64,000 nt of DNA from JBAXSK01 sp044358815 (lineage in GTDB: Bacteria > Cyanobacteriota > Cyanobacteriia > Pseudanabaenales > Pseudanabaenaceae): assembly GCA_044358815.1 (NCBI GenBank), contig JBIKNH010000001.1, positions 8,438 through 72,437 of the forward strand, read 5' to 3'. How positions within the stretch are numbered: position 1 is the stretch's first letter; every line of letters begins with the position of its first letter. Of the stretch, positions 43,990 through 53,806 are shown in pieces. The notes beneath the pieces were generated by a model, which saw only the letters and a program-made list of their open reading frames with translations, was not told the DNA's origin and did not search any database. The position numbers and the translations under genes are program-made.

Positions 43990-45390
43990 TTACCGGAGAC
44001 CCGCTCTTTTGATCGATGGTTGTTGGGGCTTAGGGGGTTTGTTTGTCTTATTAGCCACACGAATTACTTCTGCCCGATTTGCCTCTTGCCACCCTAAGCG
44101 CCCAAACATAAATTGACGTGGTGGTGCTTCACCCCATTGGGCAGTGAGGGTTCTGAGGACGTTTTCCTGTGCCCGATGAAATGTGCTGATGTCTCCATCA
44201 CCTCGGTTGATCACCGCAAACCAGACTCGCCCATATTTTTGACTGGGAATTGTCCCCGCTAAGGCACTGACATCCGACAGCGTACCAGTTTTCAGCAATG
44301 CCCCCGAAGGTAAATTCCGAGATTGAATTGTGCCACAGTAACAGTCACTCATGGGCATCAAGTCCACCAAGGAAAAACCATCTATGGCGGCACGGTTTTG
44401 CATCGCCATGATCGTCGCCACCACTGCCCTAGGGGAAATCTGATTCTTTTGTCCCAACCCTGAGCCATTAATCAACCGGATTTCAGCGGGAGGCAGTTTG
44501 ACAATTTTAGCGGCTCTAGCAGCAACAATAGGTCCGCCGCCCATTTCCTTGGCTAGGGTGTCCGCCATCGGATTGTTACTAAAAGTATTCATCTGATAGA
44601 GAATTTTCGCCAAAGGCAAAGACCGATAACGGATCAACTGCTGGGGCTTTTGATTGCCAATCACTTTAGGTAAATCTGCCAATTTAGGCACTCGCCGCAC
44701 CTGTCCACTGACTTTAACTACGGGGCGGGCAGTATTACCGGGCATCCCCCGAAAAGAATCTTCTACATCTCCAGGCCAAGACTCACTATCCAAGACTGTC
44801 AGAAAACTATTGGCAGAGGGGTTAGTTTCCTCTTCAAAGTTCATATAAAACCGCCCAACGACGATCAGATCCCCCTGAACTTTGCGAATCCCCAACCGAT
44901 TCAAACTATTGCCAACGATAATTCCATCTTCCGATACGAAGAAAGGATCGCCTCCCCCTTGAATGATCAAGTTACCTACCAAGGTATCTCCCGAACGCTT
45001 GCCACTCATGGATACAGTGGTCACAAAGCGGTGTTTTGGTCCCCAACGCTCCAGGGCGACCAAACTGGTGATCATTTTGGTCAGAGATGCTGCTGGCAAA
45101 GCTTCATCACTGAGACGCTCTGCCACCACCGTACCGTCATGGGACTGAATCCATACCCCTTGCCCTGCACCGGTGTAACCTGCTTGACGAATATCACTCA
45201 TCATGTCGTCAATAGCGCGGGCAGCCACGGGATTAGGTTCCTGACGCGCTAGATCCAACTGTGCTAAAACCGGACGGTTCATTGTACTAAACGCCAGATT
45301 AACCAGCATTTGCGAAGTGGTGTTTACTTCGCGGGCGGTTGACCATTGCGTTGCTGCGGCTACTGTGAGTGCCCCTAACCAATTCCACAT
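43990..45390 (-). CDS. dacB: D-alanyl-D-alanine carboxypeptidase, PBP4/DacB type (peptidase S13)
   Basis: A periplasmic enzyme that trims or cuts peptidoglycan cross-links. The 466-residue protein has a short N-terminal hydrophobic segment (about 3-14) that may serve as signal. The three penicillin-binding motifs are present: SLTK (S102, K105), SNN in FSNNPMADTLA, and KTG in LLKTGTLSDVSALAG. Length fits the S13 family. The basic C-terminal tail KTNKPPKPQQPSIKR is unusual and may contact the wall. It is monocistronic. Confidence 0.92.
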   Translation of the reverse strand: MWNWLGALTVAAATQWSTAREVNTTSQMLVNLAFSTMNRPVLAQLDLARQEPNPVAARAIDDMMSDIRQAGYTGAGQGVWIQSHDGTVVAERLSDEALPAASLTKMITSLVALERWGPKHRFVTTVSMSGKRSGDTLVGNLIIQGGGDPFFVSEDGIIVGNSLNRLGIRKVQGDLIVVGRFYMNFEEETNPSANSFLTVLDSESWPGDVEDSFRGMPGNTARPVVKVSGQVRRVPKLADLPKVIGNQKPQQLIRYRSLPLAKILYQMNTFSNNPMADTLAKEMGGGPIVAARAAKIVKLPPAEIRLINGSGLGQKNQISPRAVVATIMAMQNRAAIDGFSLVDLMPMSDCYCGTIQSRNLPSGALLKTGTLSDVSALAGTIPSQKYGRVWFAVINRGDGDISTFHRAQENVLRTLTAQWGEAPPRQFMFGRLGWQEANRAEVIRVANKTNKPPKPQQPSIKRAGLR

Positions 45391-45866
45391 ATTTGCGTCA
45401 GCTTAACCTAACTGGTGATGGATCGACTTCTGAAATTTTTGCCTTAAACCCTTCGATGATGGCTGCCCATAGATCAGCATGAGAATTCAGCACTAGAATA
45501 TATCTACAGGTAGAAAATGGCAATCAGAAAAAGCTTTTGATTCTGAAACAAAATTTATAGTCAATCAAACTAAGAATGGCACGTTATTTGGGGTTATTGT
45601 CAGACAAGATGTCTGATCTACGAGCGATAAAGAAATGTGGAATGGACATCTTGTCCATTACTCTATCTCCTTTGCTGTGCCATCCTTAACTGAAATAACT
45701 ACATATCAAAATTTATATCGAAACTGACTTTTTCACTTTTTCTGATATTTTTCTTGCAGAGATTTTTAGAGAACCGTCTTCCTTGGTTTATGACTATGAG
45801 TTCTACGGTAAGCCCTAATGAATGACTAATCCTTGGTTCGATTGAACAGGTGATTGCGCCATTCAA
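45391..45866. other. Spacer between dacB and bolA
   Basis: About 475 bases without a gene. It carries the palindromic pair at 45602-45656, listed separately. The dacB promoter should lie near its left end. Confidence 0.5.
45602..45656. repeat. Double palindrome GACAAGATGTC / GACATCTTGTC
   Basis: CAGACAAGATGTCTG (45601-45615) and TGGACATCTTGTCCA (45643-45657) are each palindromic and carry 11-base cores that are exact inverted copies of one another, about 30 bases apart. This resembles dispersed palindromes recalled from many cyanobacterial genomes. There is no T-run, so it is not a terminator. Confidence 0.65.
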
Positions 45867-46130
45867 CTAGTTAAATTCTACTGACATTTTTTGCCACTGG
45901 GACAGACTATAGGTCTTGAGTTGTAGGGCGTGGATTGCACCACTGTCAAGATGTTCTTGGATCGCACCATAAACTAGTTTGTGTTGCTTAATCATGGTGA
46001 TCCCCTCAAATTCGGGGGCAATTACAAGAGCGGAAAAATGTTGTCCGTCGTGATTTGGATCTTGTACTTGTACTTTGGCATTAGGCAATGCTTGCAAAAT
46101 TAGATTTTGGATTGTTTCAGGAGACATCAT
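45867..46130 (-). CDS. bolA: BolA/IbaG family protein
   Basis: An 87-residue protein of the BolA family. It has the expected fold segments, ending with the helix KLVYGAIQEHL and the conserved turn IHALQLKTYS. BolA proteins bind [2Fe-2S] clusters together with a monothiol glutaredoxin and act in iron regulation. His residues at HKLVYG and Cys-free composition are typical. No glutaredoxin gene is next to it. ATG 46130 or the following Met is the start. Confidence 0.88.
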   Translation of the reverse strand: MMSPETIQNLILQALPNAKVQVQDPNHDGQHFSALVIAPEFEGITMIKQHKLVYGAIQEHLDSGAIHALQLKTYSLSQWQKMSVEFN

Positions 46131-46615
46131 GATAATTTCTGTTGAGGAATTAACTTAAGAAAATTAGCCAGGAATTAGGGTCGGTAAATAGTGCCTACTG
46201 GCAATTAGGAGTAATTACTAGTACTAGGAATCAGCGGGGCAAATTACCCCAGTGGGGATCAGCCGTGCCGTCTGCCATAGCCACTGGTTATGACCGTACC
46301 CAATAGCCCCACATAATAGCTGTACAAAATAGCTGTACACAATGGACGATGCTTTGAGAACCAGTTTTAAGCTACAAGTAGTTACGGCAATTAATACAAT
46401 GTATATAGTACTGTAAACAGATTGTAATAATTTACCGTCATGGGCTTAAGACCACTGCCTCAGCTTTGATGAAAATATACTAAAAACACAGTAAGAATGT
46501 AGTCAAAATACGCTGACTTACAAATGCACTGCATAAGCGTATGGCATAAACCTACTACACGAACGCACCTACTGAAAAATACAGTCACAACCTAAGGGAT
46601 AACCTCAAACCAGTG
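46131..46615. other. Spacer between bolA and the BT1 transporter (divergent)
   Basis: About 480 bases with no gene. A 12-base direct repeat AATAGCTGTACA(C/A)AA occurs around 46315-46342. Divergent promoters for both genes are expected; none was fixed. Confidence 0.45.
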
Positions 46616-48091
46616 ATGTTCAAAAGAGATAATTCTAAAAATAGTTCTCAGAATAATTCTCCAGATCGTCCCAAGAAATGGGATCGGGAATTATGGGCGA
46701 TCGCTGTGGTGTACTTTGTCCAAGGGGCAATGACTCTATCGAGTTTCGCGGTGAGTTTTTTCCTGAAGGATGAATTACATCTCGGTCCGGCGGAGGTGGC
46801 TTCTCTGGTGGGGATTGCCATGATTCCTTGGACGGTCAAGCCGCTCTATGGCATGATTTCCGACAGCTTGCCAATTTTTGGTTATCGTCGTCGTCCCTAT
46901 TTATTGCTGGCGGCGGTGTTGGGGGTTAGTGCTTGGCTGGGGATGGCATTCGGGGTTAATGATACTTTTTGGGCAATTACCGCAATCACAGCAGGATCTT
47001 TGTCGGTGGCTTGCTCTGATGCCATTACCGATGCCCTGGTGGTGGCAAGGGCGCGGCTGGAACCCGACGGTGATGCAGGTAATTTACAGTCGTTTACTTG
47101 GATGGCTATTTCCATTGGTGGGATTGTCGCGTCTTATCTCAGCGGTTACTTAATCGAACACGTTGGCATTAGAAATGTGTTTGCGCTGACGGCATTGTTA
47201 CCCCTAGTGGCGGGTTTGGCTACGTTTGCCATCAGTGACTATCCCATGAGCCACCTCAATCCGGTAATGACTGGTGATGCCGCAACGGATCAAAAAGCTT
47301 CATCACGGCTCATGGCGACGATCAAAACCAATCTGGGACAGTTTAAGCAAGCTTTCACTAATAAGGCGATTTTGTTGCCTGCTGCATTTATTTTCCTATG
47401 GCAGGCTAGCCCAGGGGCTGATACAGCGTTCTTTTACTTTTCGACTAACGAATTACACTTTAATCCTGAATTTTTAGGCACAGTAAAATTTGTCACCAGT
47501 TGGGCAGGGCTGTTGGGGGTATGGATGTTCCAGCGCTTCCTTAAAGGTGTGCCCATGCGCAAATTATTTTTTTGGACAATTTCCATCTCAACTCTGCTGG
47601 GGCTAACCAGTTTGATCCTAATCACCCACTGGAATCGTAAGTTGGGGATCAGTGACCAGTGGTTTAGTCTAGGGGATAGTTTAGTATTAACTATTGCAGG
47701 GCGTATTGCCTACATGCCAATTTTGGTCTTAGCGGCTCGGTTATGTCCTGAAGGCATTGAGGCGACATTGTTTGCGGTTTTAATGTCCGTACTTAATATT
47801 GCGGCGTTGTCTTCTTACCAGTTGGGGGCACTGCTCACCCATTGGTTTGGTGTGACTGAGACTAATTTCGATAATCTGGCGCTGCTGGTAACGGTGACTA
47901 ATCTTTCTAGTCTGTTGCCGCTACCGTTTTTACGCTGGTTGCCCGATGAGTCCTCTGTGCCTCAAGCCGTTGATTCTCAACCAACACCATTGGGGGATCA
48001 GTTAGCTAGTCTGGCGGTGCATCAGTCCGCTAACCAATCCACTACCCATCAGTCAACTCCTGTTCCTTCTACTAATTCTTCAATTTCTTGA
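46616..48091 (+). CDS. Folate-biopterin (BT1-family) major facilitator transporter
   Basis: A 491-residue membrane protein with about 12 transmembrane helices. The opening WDRELWAIAVVYFVQG and the loop PWTVKPLYGMISDSLPIFGYRRRPYLLL are the BT1/FBT family signature. Characterised plant and cyanobacterial homologues carry folates across membranes. ATG 46616 is used; GTG 46613 overlaps it. The C-terminal 45 residues are hydrophilic with Ser/Gln/Thr repeats. It precedes dedA by about 45 bases and may share its transcript. Confidence 0.88.
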   Translation: MFKRDNSKNSSQNNSPDRPKKWDRELWAIAVVYFVQGAMTLSSFAVSFFLKDELHLGPAEVASLVGIAMIPWTVKPLYGMISDSLPIFGYRRRPYLLLAAVLGVSAWLGMAFGVNDTFWAITAITAGSLSVACSDAITDALVVARARLEPDGDAGNLQSFTWMAISIGGIVASYLSGYLIEHVGIRNVFALTALLPLVAGLATFAISDYPMSHLNPVMTGDAATDQKASSRLMATIKTNLGQFKQAFTNKAILLPAAFIFLWQASPGADTAFFYFSTNELHFNPEFLGTVKFVTSWAGLLGVWMFQRFLKGVPMRKLFFWTISISTLLGLTSLILITHWNRKLGISDQWFSLGDSLVLTIAGRIAYMPILVLAARLCPEGIEATLFAVLMSVLNIAALSSYQLGALLTHWFGVTETNFDNLALLVTVTNLSSLLPLPFLRWLPDESSVPQAVDSQPTPLGDQLASLAVHQSANQSTTHQSTPVPSTNSSIS

Positions 48092-48134
48092 TTCTTCAAT
48101 TTCTTAGTCACCTTACGATTTAGCGAAATTATCC

Positions 48135-48827
48135 ATGTCACTTGAGTTATTTTCACTCGAAACCATCCAAGAATTGGCGCATCAGTATGGCTATGGACTC
48201 GTCTTTTTCGGCATCATGTTGGAAAATGCCGGAATTCCTTTACCCGGAGAAACGATTACATTAGTGGGTGGGTTCTTGGCGGGTAGTGGCGAGTTAAATT
48301 ACTCTCTGGTGCTGACTAGTGCTGTGGGGGGGGCAATTTTGGGCGATAGTTTTGGCTATTGGCTGGGGCGTTGGGGCGGTATGGGGGCGCTGGAAAAAAT
48401 CGGTAAAGTCTTTAGGCTACCTCTTGAGGAATTGGAAGAAGCGCGAGAAAAGTTTCGGGGTAGTGCGGAGCGGGCGGTATTTTTTGGGCGGTTTATTGCG
48501 GTGTTGCGGATTTTTGCTGGTCCTATGGCAGGAATTTCGGGGATGCCTTACGGACGCTTTTTGCTGTTCAATGCTTTGGGGGCTTTGCTGTGGGGCACTA
48601 TCATGGTGACTGTGGCATATTTTGCGGGGCGGTTTATTCCCCTAGCCACTTTGGTAACTTTGGTGGTGCGAATTGGTTTGGTTGGTTTGGGTTTGGTGGC
48701 GCTGTGGTTTGGGGGTAGTTGGTTATATAAGAAGTTCCTCAATCGTCAAGCGGTTCAGGTTGAGTTAGGTTCTAGTTTAGATCAGGATTTGGAGCAGTTG
48801 GATCAGAAGGAAATGGTGAAGAAGTAG
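48135..48827 (+). CDS. DedA family membrane protein
   Basis: A 230-residue inner-membrane protein of the DedA (SNARE-associated/VTT) family with five or six helices. Conserved features are the ENAGIPLPGETITLVGG loop and GRFIAVLRIFAGPMAGISGM (the FxR..P..R..G motif). Members act as lipid (undecaprenyl phosphate, phosphatidylethanolamine) scramblases or flippases in envelope maintenance. The acidic C-terminal tail is short. Its stop lies only 5 bases before the start of the following ATPase gene, an unexpected coupling with a defence-like pair. Confidence 0.9.
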   Translation: MSLELFSLETIQELAHQYGYGLVFFGIMLENAGIPLPGETITLVGGFLAGSGELNYSLVLTSAVGGAILGDSFGYWLGRWGGMGALEKIGKVFRLPLEELEEAREKFRGSAERAVFFGRFIAVLRIFAGPMAGISGMPYGRFLLFNALGALLWGTIMVTVAYFAGRFIPLATLVTLVVRIGLVGLGLVALWFGGSWLYKKFLNRQAVQVELGSSLDQDLEQLDQKEMVKK

Positions 48828-48832
48828 ACGAT

Positions 48833-50149
48833 ATGTTAAAGCAACTAACTCTAAAAAACTGGAAAAGCTTTGATCAAGCTGTAGTTTATTTTGACCCCCT
48901 GACAGTTTTGATTGGTACTAATGGTAGTGGTAAATCTAACTTGATTGAAGCCCTAGATTTTTTGCAGAGAATTGCTTCAGGGATTGATGTTCGTACTGCT
49001 ATTGAAGGTGGTAGAGAGTTAGTAGGAATTCGAGGTGGTATTGATAAATTAGCTCGTCTCAAAGATCAGCCTATCGGATTAGAACTATTAGTTAATCTAG
49101 ATGAAAATCTTGATTATTTGTACATAATTGAAATTGAGATCAAGACAAAAAATAATTCTATTAGAAATATCAGTAGCACAGAACGAGGTTTTTTAATTAA
49201 TATCGCAACTGGTTCAGATATATGTAATTTTCGTCTTAGTCATGGTTTGACAGACAAGTCTATTGAACTAATCAACTCAGGACTACCCACACCTGTTAAT
49301 TTTGAAAATGGCATCTTCTCTATTAGCAATGACGCGCTCAATGAATCATTGAATTTATTTCCTCAAAGCATAGTTGGCAATAATGACGAACTTTCTGATT
49401 CAGATGCGCCAATATCTAACCTAGATAAATTTCTTGATGCGAGACTGAAATTATCTCGTCATGTAGCTGAGAAGATCAAAAATATATTTATCCTTGATCC
49501 CATACCTAAAAATATGCGCGGCTACTCAGCTTTAAGCGAAGATTTAAATTCTGATGCTTCAAATATTGCTGGGGTTTTAGCAGCACTTCAAGCACCACAA
49601 AAAACAGAGGTAATTAATAAATTAACTGAATACTTAAAACGCTTACCTGAAGGCGATATTAAATCTGTGGGCGTTGACACTGTAGGTAGGTTAAAAGTTG
49701 ATGCCATGCTTTACTGTGAAGAACAATGGCACAATGATCCAACTCAAATTACAACCATTGATGCTCGCAGTATGTCTGATGGCACATTAAGATTTTTAGC
49801 TATTATGACGGCGTTACTGACTCGCCCTGAACATAGCCAAATTGTGATCGAAGAAATCGATAATGGACTGCATCCTTCCCGTGCCATTGTCTTAGTGAAA
49901 ATGATTAATGAAATTAGTCATGATCGTCATATTGATGTGCTTATTACCACCCATAATCCTGCACTACTGGATGCTTTTGGCACAGAAATCATGCCATTTG
50001 TGACTATTGCTCATCGTGATCCCGTAACTGGTGCAAGCGAATTATCACTATTAGAAGACATGGATAATTTAGCCTTAATTTTAGCACGTGGTAGTCTGGG
50101 TAATCTAACTACTAAAGGTGAGCTAGAAAAAGAATTACATAAAGCTTAG
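48833..50149 (+). CDS. AAA_21/SMC-like ATPase paired with a PIN-like protein
   Basis: A 438-residue ATPase. Walker A is GTNGSGKS (28-35), the signature-like part is SMSDGTLRFLAIM, Walker B is QIVIEEIDNGLHPSR, and a switch His follows in ITTHNPALLDA. The N-terminus LKQLTLKNWKSFDQA matches OLD/RecF ATPases. The next gene 25 bases downstream encodes a PIN-like protein, giving the same ATPase-nuclease plan as three pairs in the island at 22506-28209. The gene is noticeably AT-richer than dedA, which it follows by 5 bases. Confidence 0.84.
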   Translation: MLKQLTLKNWKSFDQAVVYFDPLTVLIGTNGSGKSNLIEALDFLQRIASGIDVRTAIEGGRELVGIRGGIDKLARLKDQPIGLELLVNLDENLDYLYIIEIEIKTKNNSIRNISSTERGFLINIATGSDICNFRLSHGLTDKSIELINSGLPTPVNFENGIFSISNDALNESLNLFPQSIVGNNDELSDSDAPISNLDKFLDARLKLSRHVAEKIKNIFILDPIPKNMRGYSALSEDLNSDASNIAGVLAALQAPQKTEVINKLTEYLKRLPEGDIKSVGVDTVGRLKVDAMLYCEEQWHNDPTQITTIDARSMSDGTLRFLAIMTALLTRPEHSQIVIEEIDNGLHPSRAIVLVKMINEISHDRHIDVLITTHNPALLDAFGTEIMPFVTIAHRDPVTGASELSLLEDMDNLALILARGSLGNLTTKGELEKELHKA

Positions 50150-50173
50150 TTACTCCATAACCTACTTCAAAAG

Positions 50174-50707
50174 ATGCAGCAAGTAATTATTATTGACACT
50201 TCTATTTTGTGTGTTTATCTGGAAGTTCCTGGTAAAGAAATCGTTGGTAAAGATGATGATAAATGGGATAAGCAAAGGGTTGATCAGTACTTAGATGAAC
50301 GGATTAAGCATAAAGCACAGTTTATTGTTCCCGTAGCAGCAATTATAGAGACTGGTAATCATATTGCGCAAGCGAATCACCAAAGATTTGTAACAGCTAA
50401 TAGATTCGCTAATTTACTAATTCAAATGGCAAACCGAGAAATGCCGTGGGAGATTTTTACTGAACAAGAATATCAACTAATTTGGAGTGAAACCCAAATC
50501 AAACAATTAGCTACTGAATGGCCCAAACTAGCTGAAGCAAGATTATCTTTAGCTGATTTCACGATTAAAGAGATTGCTAACCTCTATCATAATTTAAACC
50601 CAAAAAAATTTACCGTAGAAATATTTACCGCTGATCAGGGATTAAAATCCTATGAACCAACTGTAATAAGTACTCCTAAATACCCCCAACCTCGCCGGAG
50701 AAAATAA
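50174..50707 (+). CDS. PIN-like nuclease partner of the ATPase
   Basis: A 177-residue protein with an opening PIN strand (VIIIDTSILCVYLEVPG, D8), E62-like IETGNHI, an Asp in LSLADFTI and a last acidic position in EIFTADQGLKSYEP. These match the PIN order D-E-D-D. Its size and sequence differ from the PIN protein at 22506, so the two pairs are not recent duplicates. The basic C-terminal tail PQPRRRK may bind nucleic acid. It acts presumably under control of the ATPase encoded immediately upstream. Confidence 0.76.
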   Translation: MQQVIIIDTSILCVYLEVPGKEIVGKDDDKWDKQRVDQYLDERIKHKAQFIVPVAAIIETGNHIAQANHQRFVTANRFANLLIQMANREMPWEIFTEQEYQLIWSETQIKQLATEWPKLAEARLSLADFTIKEIANLYHNLNPKKFTVEIFTADQGLKSYEPTVISTPKYPQPRRRK

Positions 50708-51055
50708 AATACCCTATTGTTTGCGGTAATATATTTGATTGATAGGCACTACTCAAACATGGTTCAACTAATCATGGTCAATTAGCGCATCATCCATGAT
50801 TAATAAGGATTCGGTGTTTAATGCTAGTAATAGATATATCTTTAACCATCCCTCAAATCCCATCGCATTTCACGCCGCATTTAAACTGCCACTAAATAGC
50901 ATCGACGTAATTAAATCTTTGCTCTTCTTCCGTCTTCCTGAAATTATATTTGTTTCGATTCAAAGAGAGACACTTCTGTAACTGAAACCTTGTCATCGAA
51001 AGCATTAAGCTGTCTTGAAATTATTTCCAATTATAATTTTGGTTACACTGATTAG
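50708..51055. other. Spacer after the ATPase-PIN pair
   Basis: About 350 AT-rich bases between convergent genes. An open frame at 50796-50981 lacks a ribosome site and sensible composition. No terminator hairpin was recognised. Confidence 0.4.
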
Positions 51056-52951
51056 TTACAGAGGGGCAGCTATTCCCAAACTATCCAGCCAATTATGCAA
51101 AATAAACAAGCTCCATTTCATATACCAAGACTGTAACGGCACTTGGGGGATTTTAGGGATGGACATTTGCCCTTGCCACTGACCATTCAACCAATTAGCT
51201 AAAGGGAAAATAAACCCATGTTTTGGCTGTTGGATGACTTGCATTGGTAGTTCAGGTATGGCTTTGGTCAAAACATCCTTATGCCCCATAAATCGGAGAT
51301 GGTGTGGAATCTGTTCCACCGTCTGTATAAAAGTCTGGTCTAAAAATGGGACACGCAATTCCAAACCCCAGCGCATACTCATCACATCACCATCCCGTAG
51401 TAATTGATTACGCATATAATGCTGCCTTTCTAGGGTGCTAACTTCTTCCATCAGTGATGACAGTGATAAATCAGATGGCGACTCAGAATCATTACCACTA
51501 CGCCAAAGCTGATTTGTTTTCTGTTCATAGGCGATTGCCACCGCTGCCCCATCAAAACCATAGTGGTACAAAATTTGACGAATCATGCCATTGGGAAATA
51601 CGCCCCGCACTGCCCGATAAGCGTCATACACCATTGGCTGAGACGCAGTTAATAAGTCCAATAGCCGCTGATAACGACTGGGGAAATAATGACCTAAATT
51701 ACGAGCTTGCAATAGTTTCTTACCCTGTTGCAAAGCAAAACGCCCCTTGCGCAACCTCTGACATAAATGCAAGAGTTGGGGCACTAAACGAAAACTCTGG
51801 TAACTGCCAAACAGTTCATCTGCCCCCAAACCTGACAGAACCACTTTGGCTCCATTTTCGTGAGCTAGGCGCGACACAAAATAAGTATTAAAACCATCAA
51901 TACTGGGTTGATCTACGGCATCTAAAAACTGAGTCAAACCTGCTATAAAAAGGTCCGGTGTAACTCGCAATGTGTGATGTTTTGCCCCAAATTTCTGCGC
52001 CACCAAACGGGCTAATGTACCCTCATCATAGGCGGTGTCGTCAAACGTAATCGAGTAAGTATTAACGGCGGTATGTTCTTGGGTTGCTAAAGCCAGTAAC
52101 GATGTAGAGTCAATCCCCCCACTCAAAAACAATCCCACTGGCACATCACTAATCAAATGGCGCTGTACTGCTCCTACAAGACTTTCGCGCACCAATGCAC
52201 TGGCTTCTTGGGGACTGGACAAGGGTAATTTATGTAAACCATTCCTCCCCAGATGTCGATTTACATAACTACCTTGATTGATTTGCGGCGCAGCCTCACC
52301 TTGGCGCTGCCAATGCAGAAACGTTCCAGCATTCAACATCTGCACCCCCGCAATCATCGTCAGGGGTTCCGGTACTGAACCAGTGAGTAAATAACCATAT
52401 AAACCCAGGGGATCAATTTTCTTTGTGGTAAGTCCAGCATAAATCAGGGGCTTTATCTCAGAGGCAAAAGCTAAGCCGGTGGGGGTCACCACATAATACA
52501 AAGGCTTAATACCTGAAACGTCCCTAGCGATCAAACAGGACTGCTCTTGATTGTCCCAAATGGCAAAAGCAAACATACCCTGCAATAAGTCTAGGCAGTC
52601 TAACTGTTTTTGCTCATAGAGTCGCAATAACACCTCCGTATCGGAGCCAGAACGAAACTTGATCCCCTGGGCTTCTAAGTCCCGACGTAGTACCGGAAAA
52701 TTATAAATCTCACCATTGAAAACGAGGGCATAGCGACCATCATCACTTAACATCGGCTGATTAGCCAGGGGCGACAAATCCTGAATTGCCAAACGAGTAT
52801 GAACCAGTAAAGCATTCTGAGCAGGGCTGATAAAATGACCTTGGCTATCCGGTCCGCGATGGGCTAAGCGATGGGTAAAACTAGCTTTGATCTCCTGACA
52901 GTAGTCATGGGAAAAGGGGCGAACTGATAACAATCCTGCAAGTCCGCACAT
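51056..52951 (-). CDS. asnB: Asparagine synthase (glutamine-hydrolysing)
   Basis: Makes asparagine from aspartate, ATP and glutamine nitrogen. The 631-residue protein starts MCGLAGLLSV, giving Cys2 as the N-terminal amidotransferase nucleophile. The glutaminase domain covers about 1-215 (FNGEIYNF, RSGSDTEVLL). The synthetase domain starts with the PP-loop LFLSGGIDSTSLLAL and has SGLGADELFGSY. In cyanobacteria several AsnB-like genes exist, some devoted to surface glycan or peptide modification, so the biosynthetic role is likely but not certain. It is monocistronic. Confidence 0.9.
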   Translation of the reverse strand: MCGLAGLLSVRPFSHDYCQEIKASFTHRLAHRGPDSQGHFISPAQNALLVHTRLAIQDLSPLANQPMLSDDGRYALVFNGEIYNFPVLRRDLEAQGIKFRSGSDTEVLLRLYEQKQLDCLDLLQGMFAFAIWDNQEQSCLIARDVSGIKPLYYVVTPTGLAFASEIKPLIYAGLTTKKIDPLGLYGYLLTGSVPEPLTMIAGVQMLNAGTFLHWQRQGEAAPQINQGSYVNRHLGRNGLHKLPLSSPQEASALVRESLVGAVQRHLISDVPVGLFLSGGIDSTSLLALATQEHTAVNTYSITFDDTAYDEGTLARLVAQKFGAKHHTLRVTPDLFIAGLTQFLDAVDQPSIDGFNTYFVSRLAHENGAKVVLSGLGADELFGSYQSFRLVPQLLHLCQRLRKGRFALQQGKKLLQARNLGHYFPSRYQRLLDLLTASQPMVYDAYRAVRGVFPNGMIRQILYHYGFDGAAVAIAYEQKTNQLWRSGNDSESPSDLSLSSLMEEVSTLERQHYMRNQLLRDGDVMSMRWGLELRVPFLDQTFIQTVEQIPHHLRFMGHKDVLTKAIPELPMQVIQQPKHGFIFPLANWLNGQWQGQMSIPKIPQVPLQSWYMKWSLFILHNWLDSLGIAAPL

Positions 52952-53224
52952 AGATCACCATAAATTTGCATGTTGCCAACAGTGATTATTAAGTAATAAT
53001 CAACTCAAATGCAAGTTAGAAAGTGTTAGTTCAGCCATTCCACCTAAACCATTGAGCTTAAGCCAGCATAGGTTATGGTATTTGATTTGTAAAATAGGAT
53101 TATTCCAATAATTATAATAATTACAAGACACTTACCAAATATTCGCTAAGTATTCACTAAACACCCGACCAGTGGTGACAGAATCTAGTTATCATCACGC
53201 AAATGTCATTGAAAACCGTTGTAG

Positions 53225-53485
53225 CTAGTCTTCAATAAAATCAATAGAGACAAAAGTTTCCTGTGGCAGGAGCAGAATCTGGGAATAAATTAACTTTCCT
53301 TCAAGGCTATAACGATTCACAGCCACACCTAGGGGACGGGGTAGCTGAGCACCATAACACTCCACATAGTAGTAATAAACTTGCTTGGCGGCTCGTACCA
53401 CCATAGGATCGATCCTTGGTTTATTGGTCGCTGGCTCCGACATCTTGTCAAAGATTTCGACTCGCTTAGTAGCAGCGTATGTCAC
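53225..53485 (-). CDS. Small conserved-looking protein, unknown function
   Basis: I do not recognise this 86-residue protein. The core VRAAKQVYYYYVECYGAQLP then PLGVAVNRYSLEGKLIYSQ, ending with an acidic tail, looks like a real small domain with helix then strands. The start is uncertain: GTG 53485 or ATG 53443 (MSEPATNKPR), neither with a clear ribosome site. It lies between asnB and another small conserved protein gene on the same strand. Confidence 0.5.
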   Translation of the reverse strand: MTYAATKRVEIFDKMSEPATNKPRIDPMVVRAAKQVYYYYVECYGAQLPRPLGVAVNRYSLEGKLIYSQILLLPQETFVSIDFIED

Positions 53486-53806
53486 AGTGTCATCCGTCCA
53501 TAATTCACTAGTATGTGCTAACCAACTCTGTAAAAAAATTGCCTAGAAAATGCCCCAGTTGTGACCTAAGAATGATACAAGATTGCGGAAACGTCAATGG
53601 CTGGGAACAAAACGTCACTGCAAAGCCCAAAACAGTCATGGATCACGGGCGGCGATCAGCTATCTAAGAGACGAAGATCACCCTCATCACAGCAGTGATA
53701 GATCTAGTCTGGAGCTTGTAGTTAATAGCTTGACCAGATTCAATCTGCTAGACAGTGATGTGGATCTCGTTTTATTACATGGCACGATCTGGGGTTGGAT
53801 TATACA
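53486..53806. other. Spacer with no supported gene
   Basis: About 320 bases. A plus-strand frame at 53583-53810 shows no ribosome site or family pattern. A short hairpin ATCAC-AGCA-GTGAT lies at about 53685-53698. Confidence 0.4.

Noticed and set aside
46315..46342. Direct repeat AGCTGTACA as a LexA-type operator
   Set aside because: Spacing and orientation do not match the cyanobacterial LexA consensus RGTACNNNDGTWCB, and the flanking genes are not SOS genes.
50796..50981. Plus-strand frame of 61 codons after the PIN gene
   Set aside because: No ribosome site, odd composition and AT-rich spacer; probably chance.
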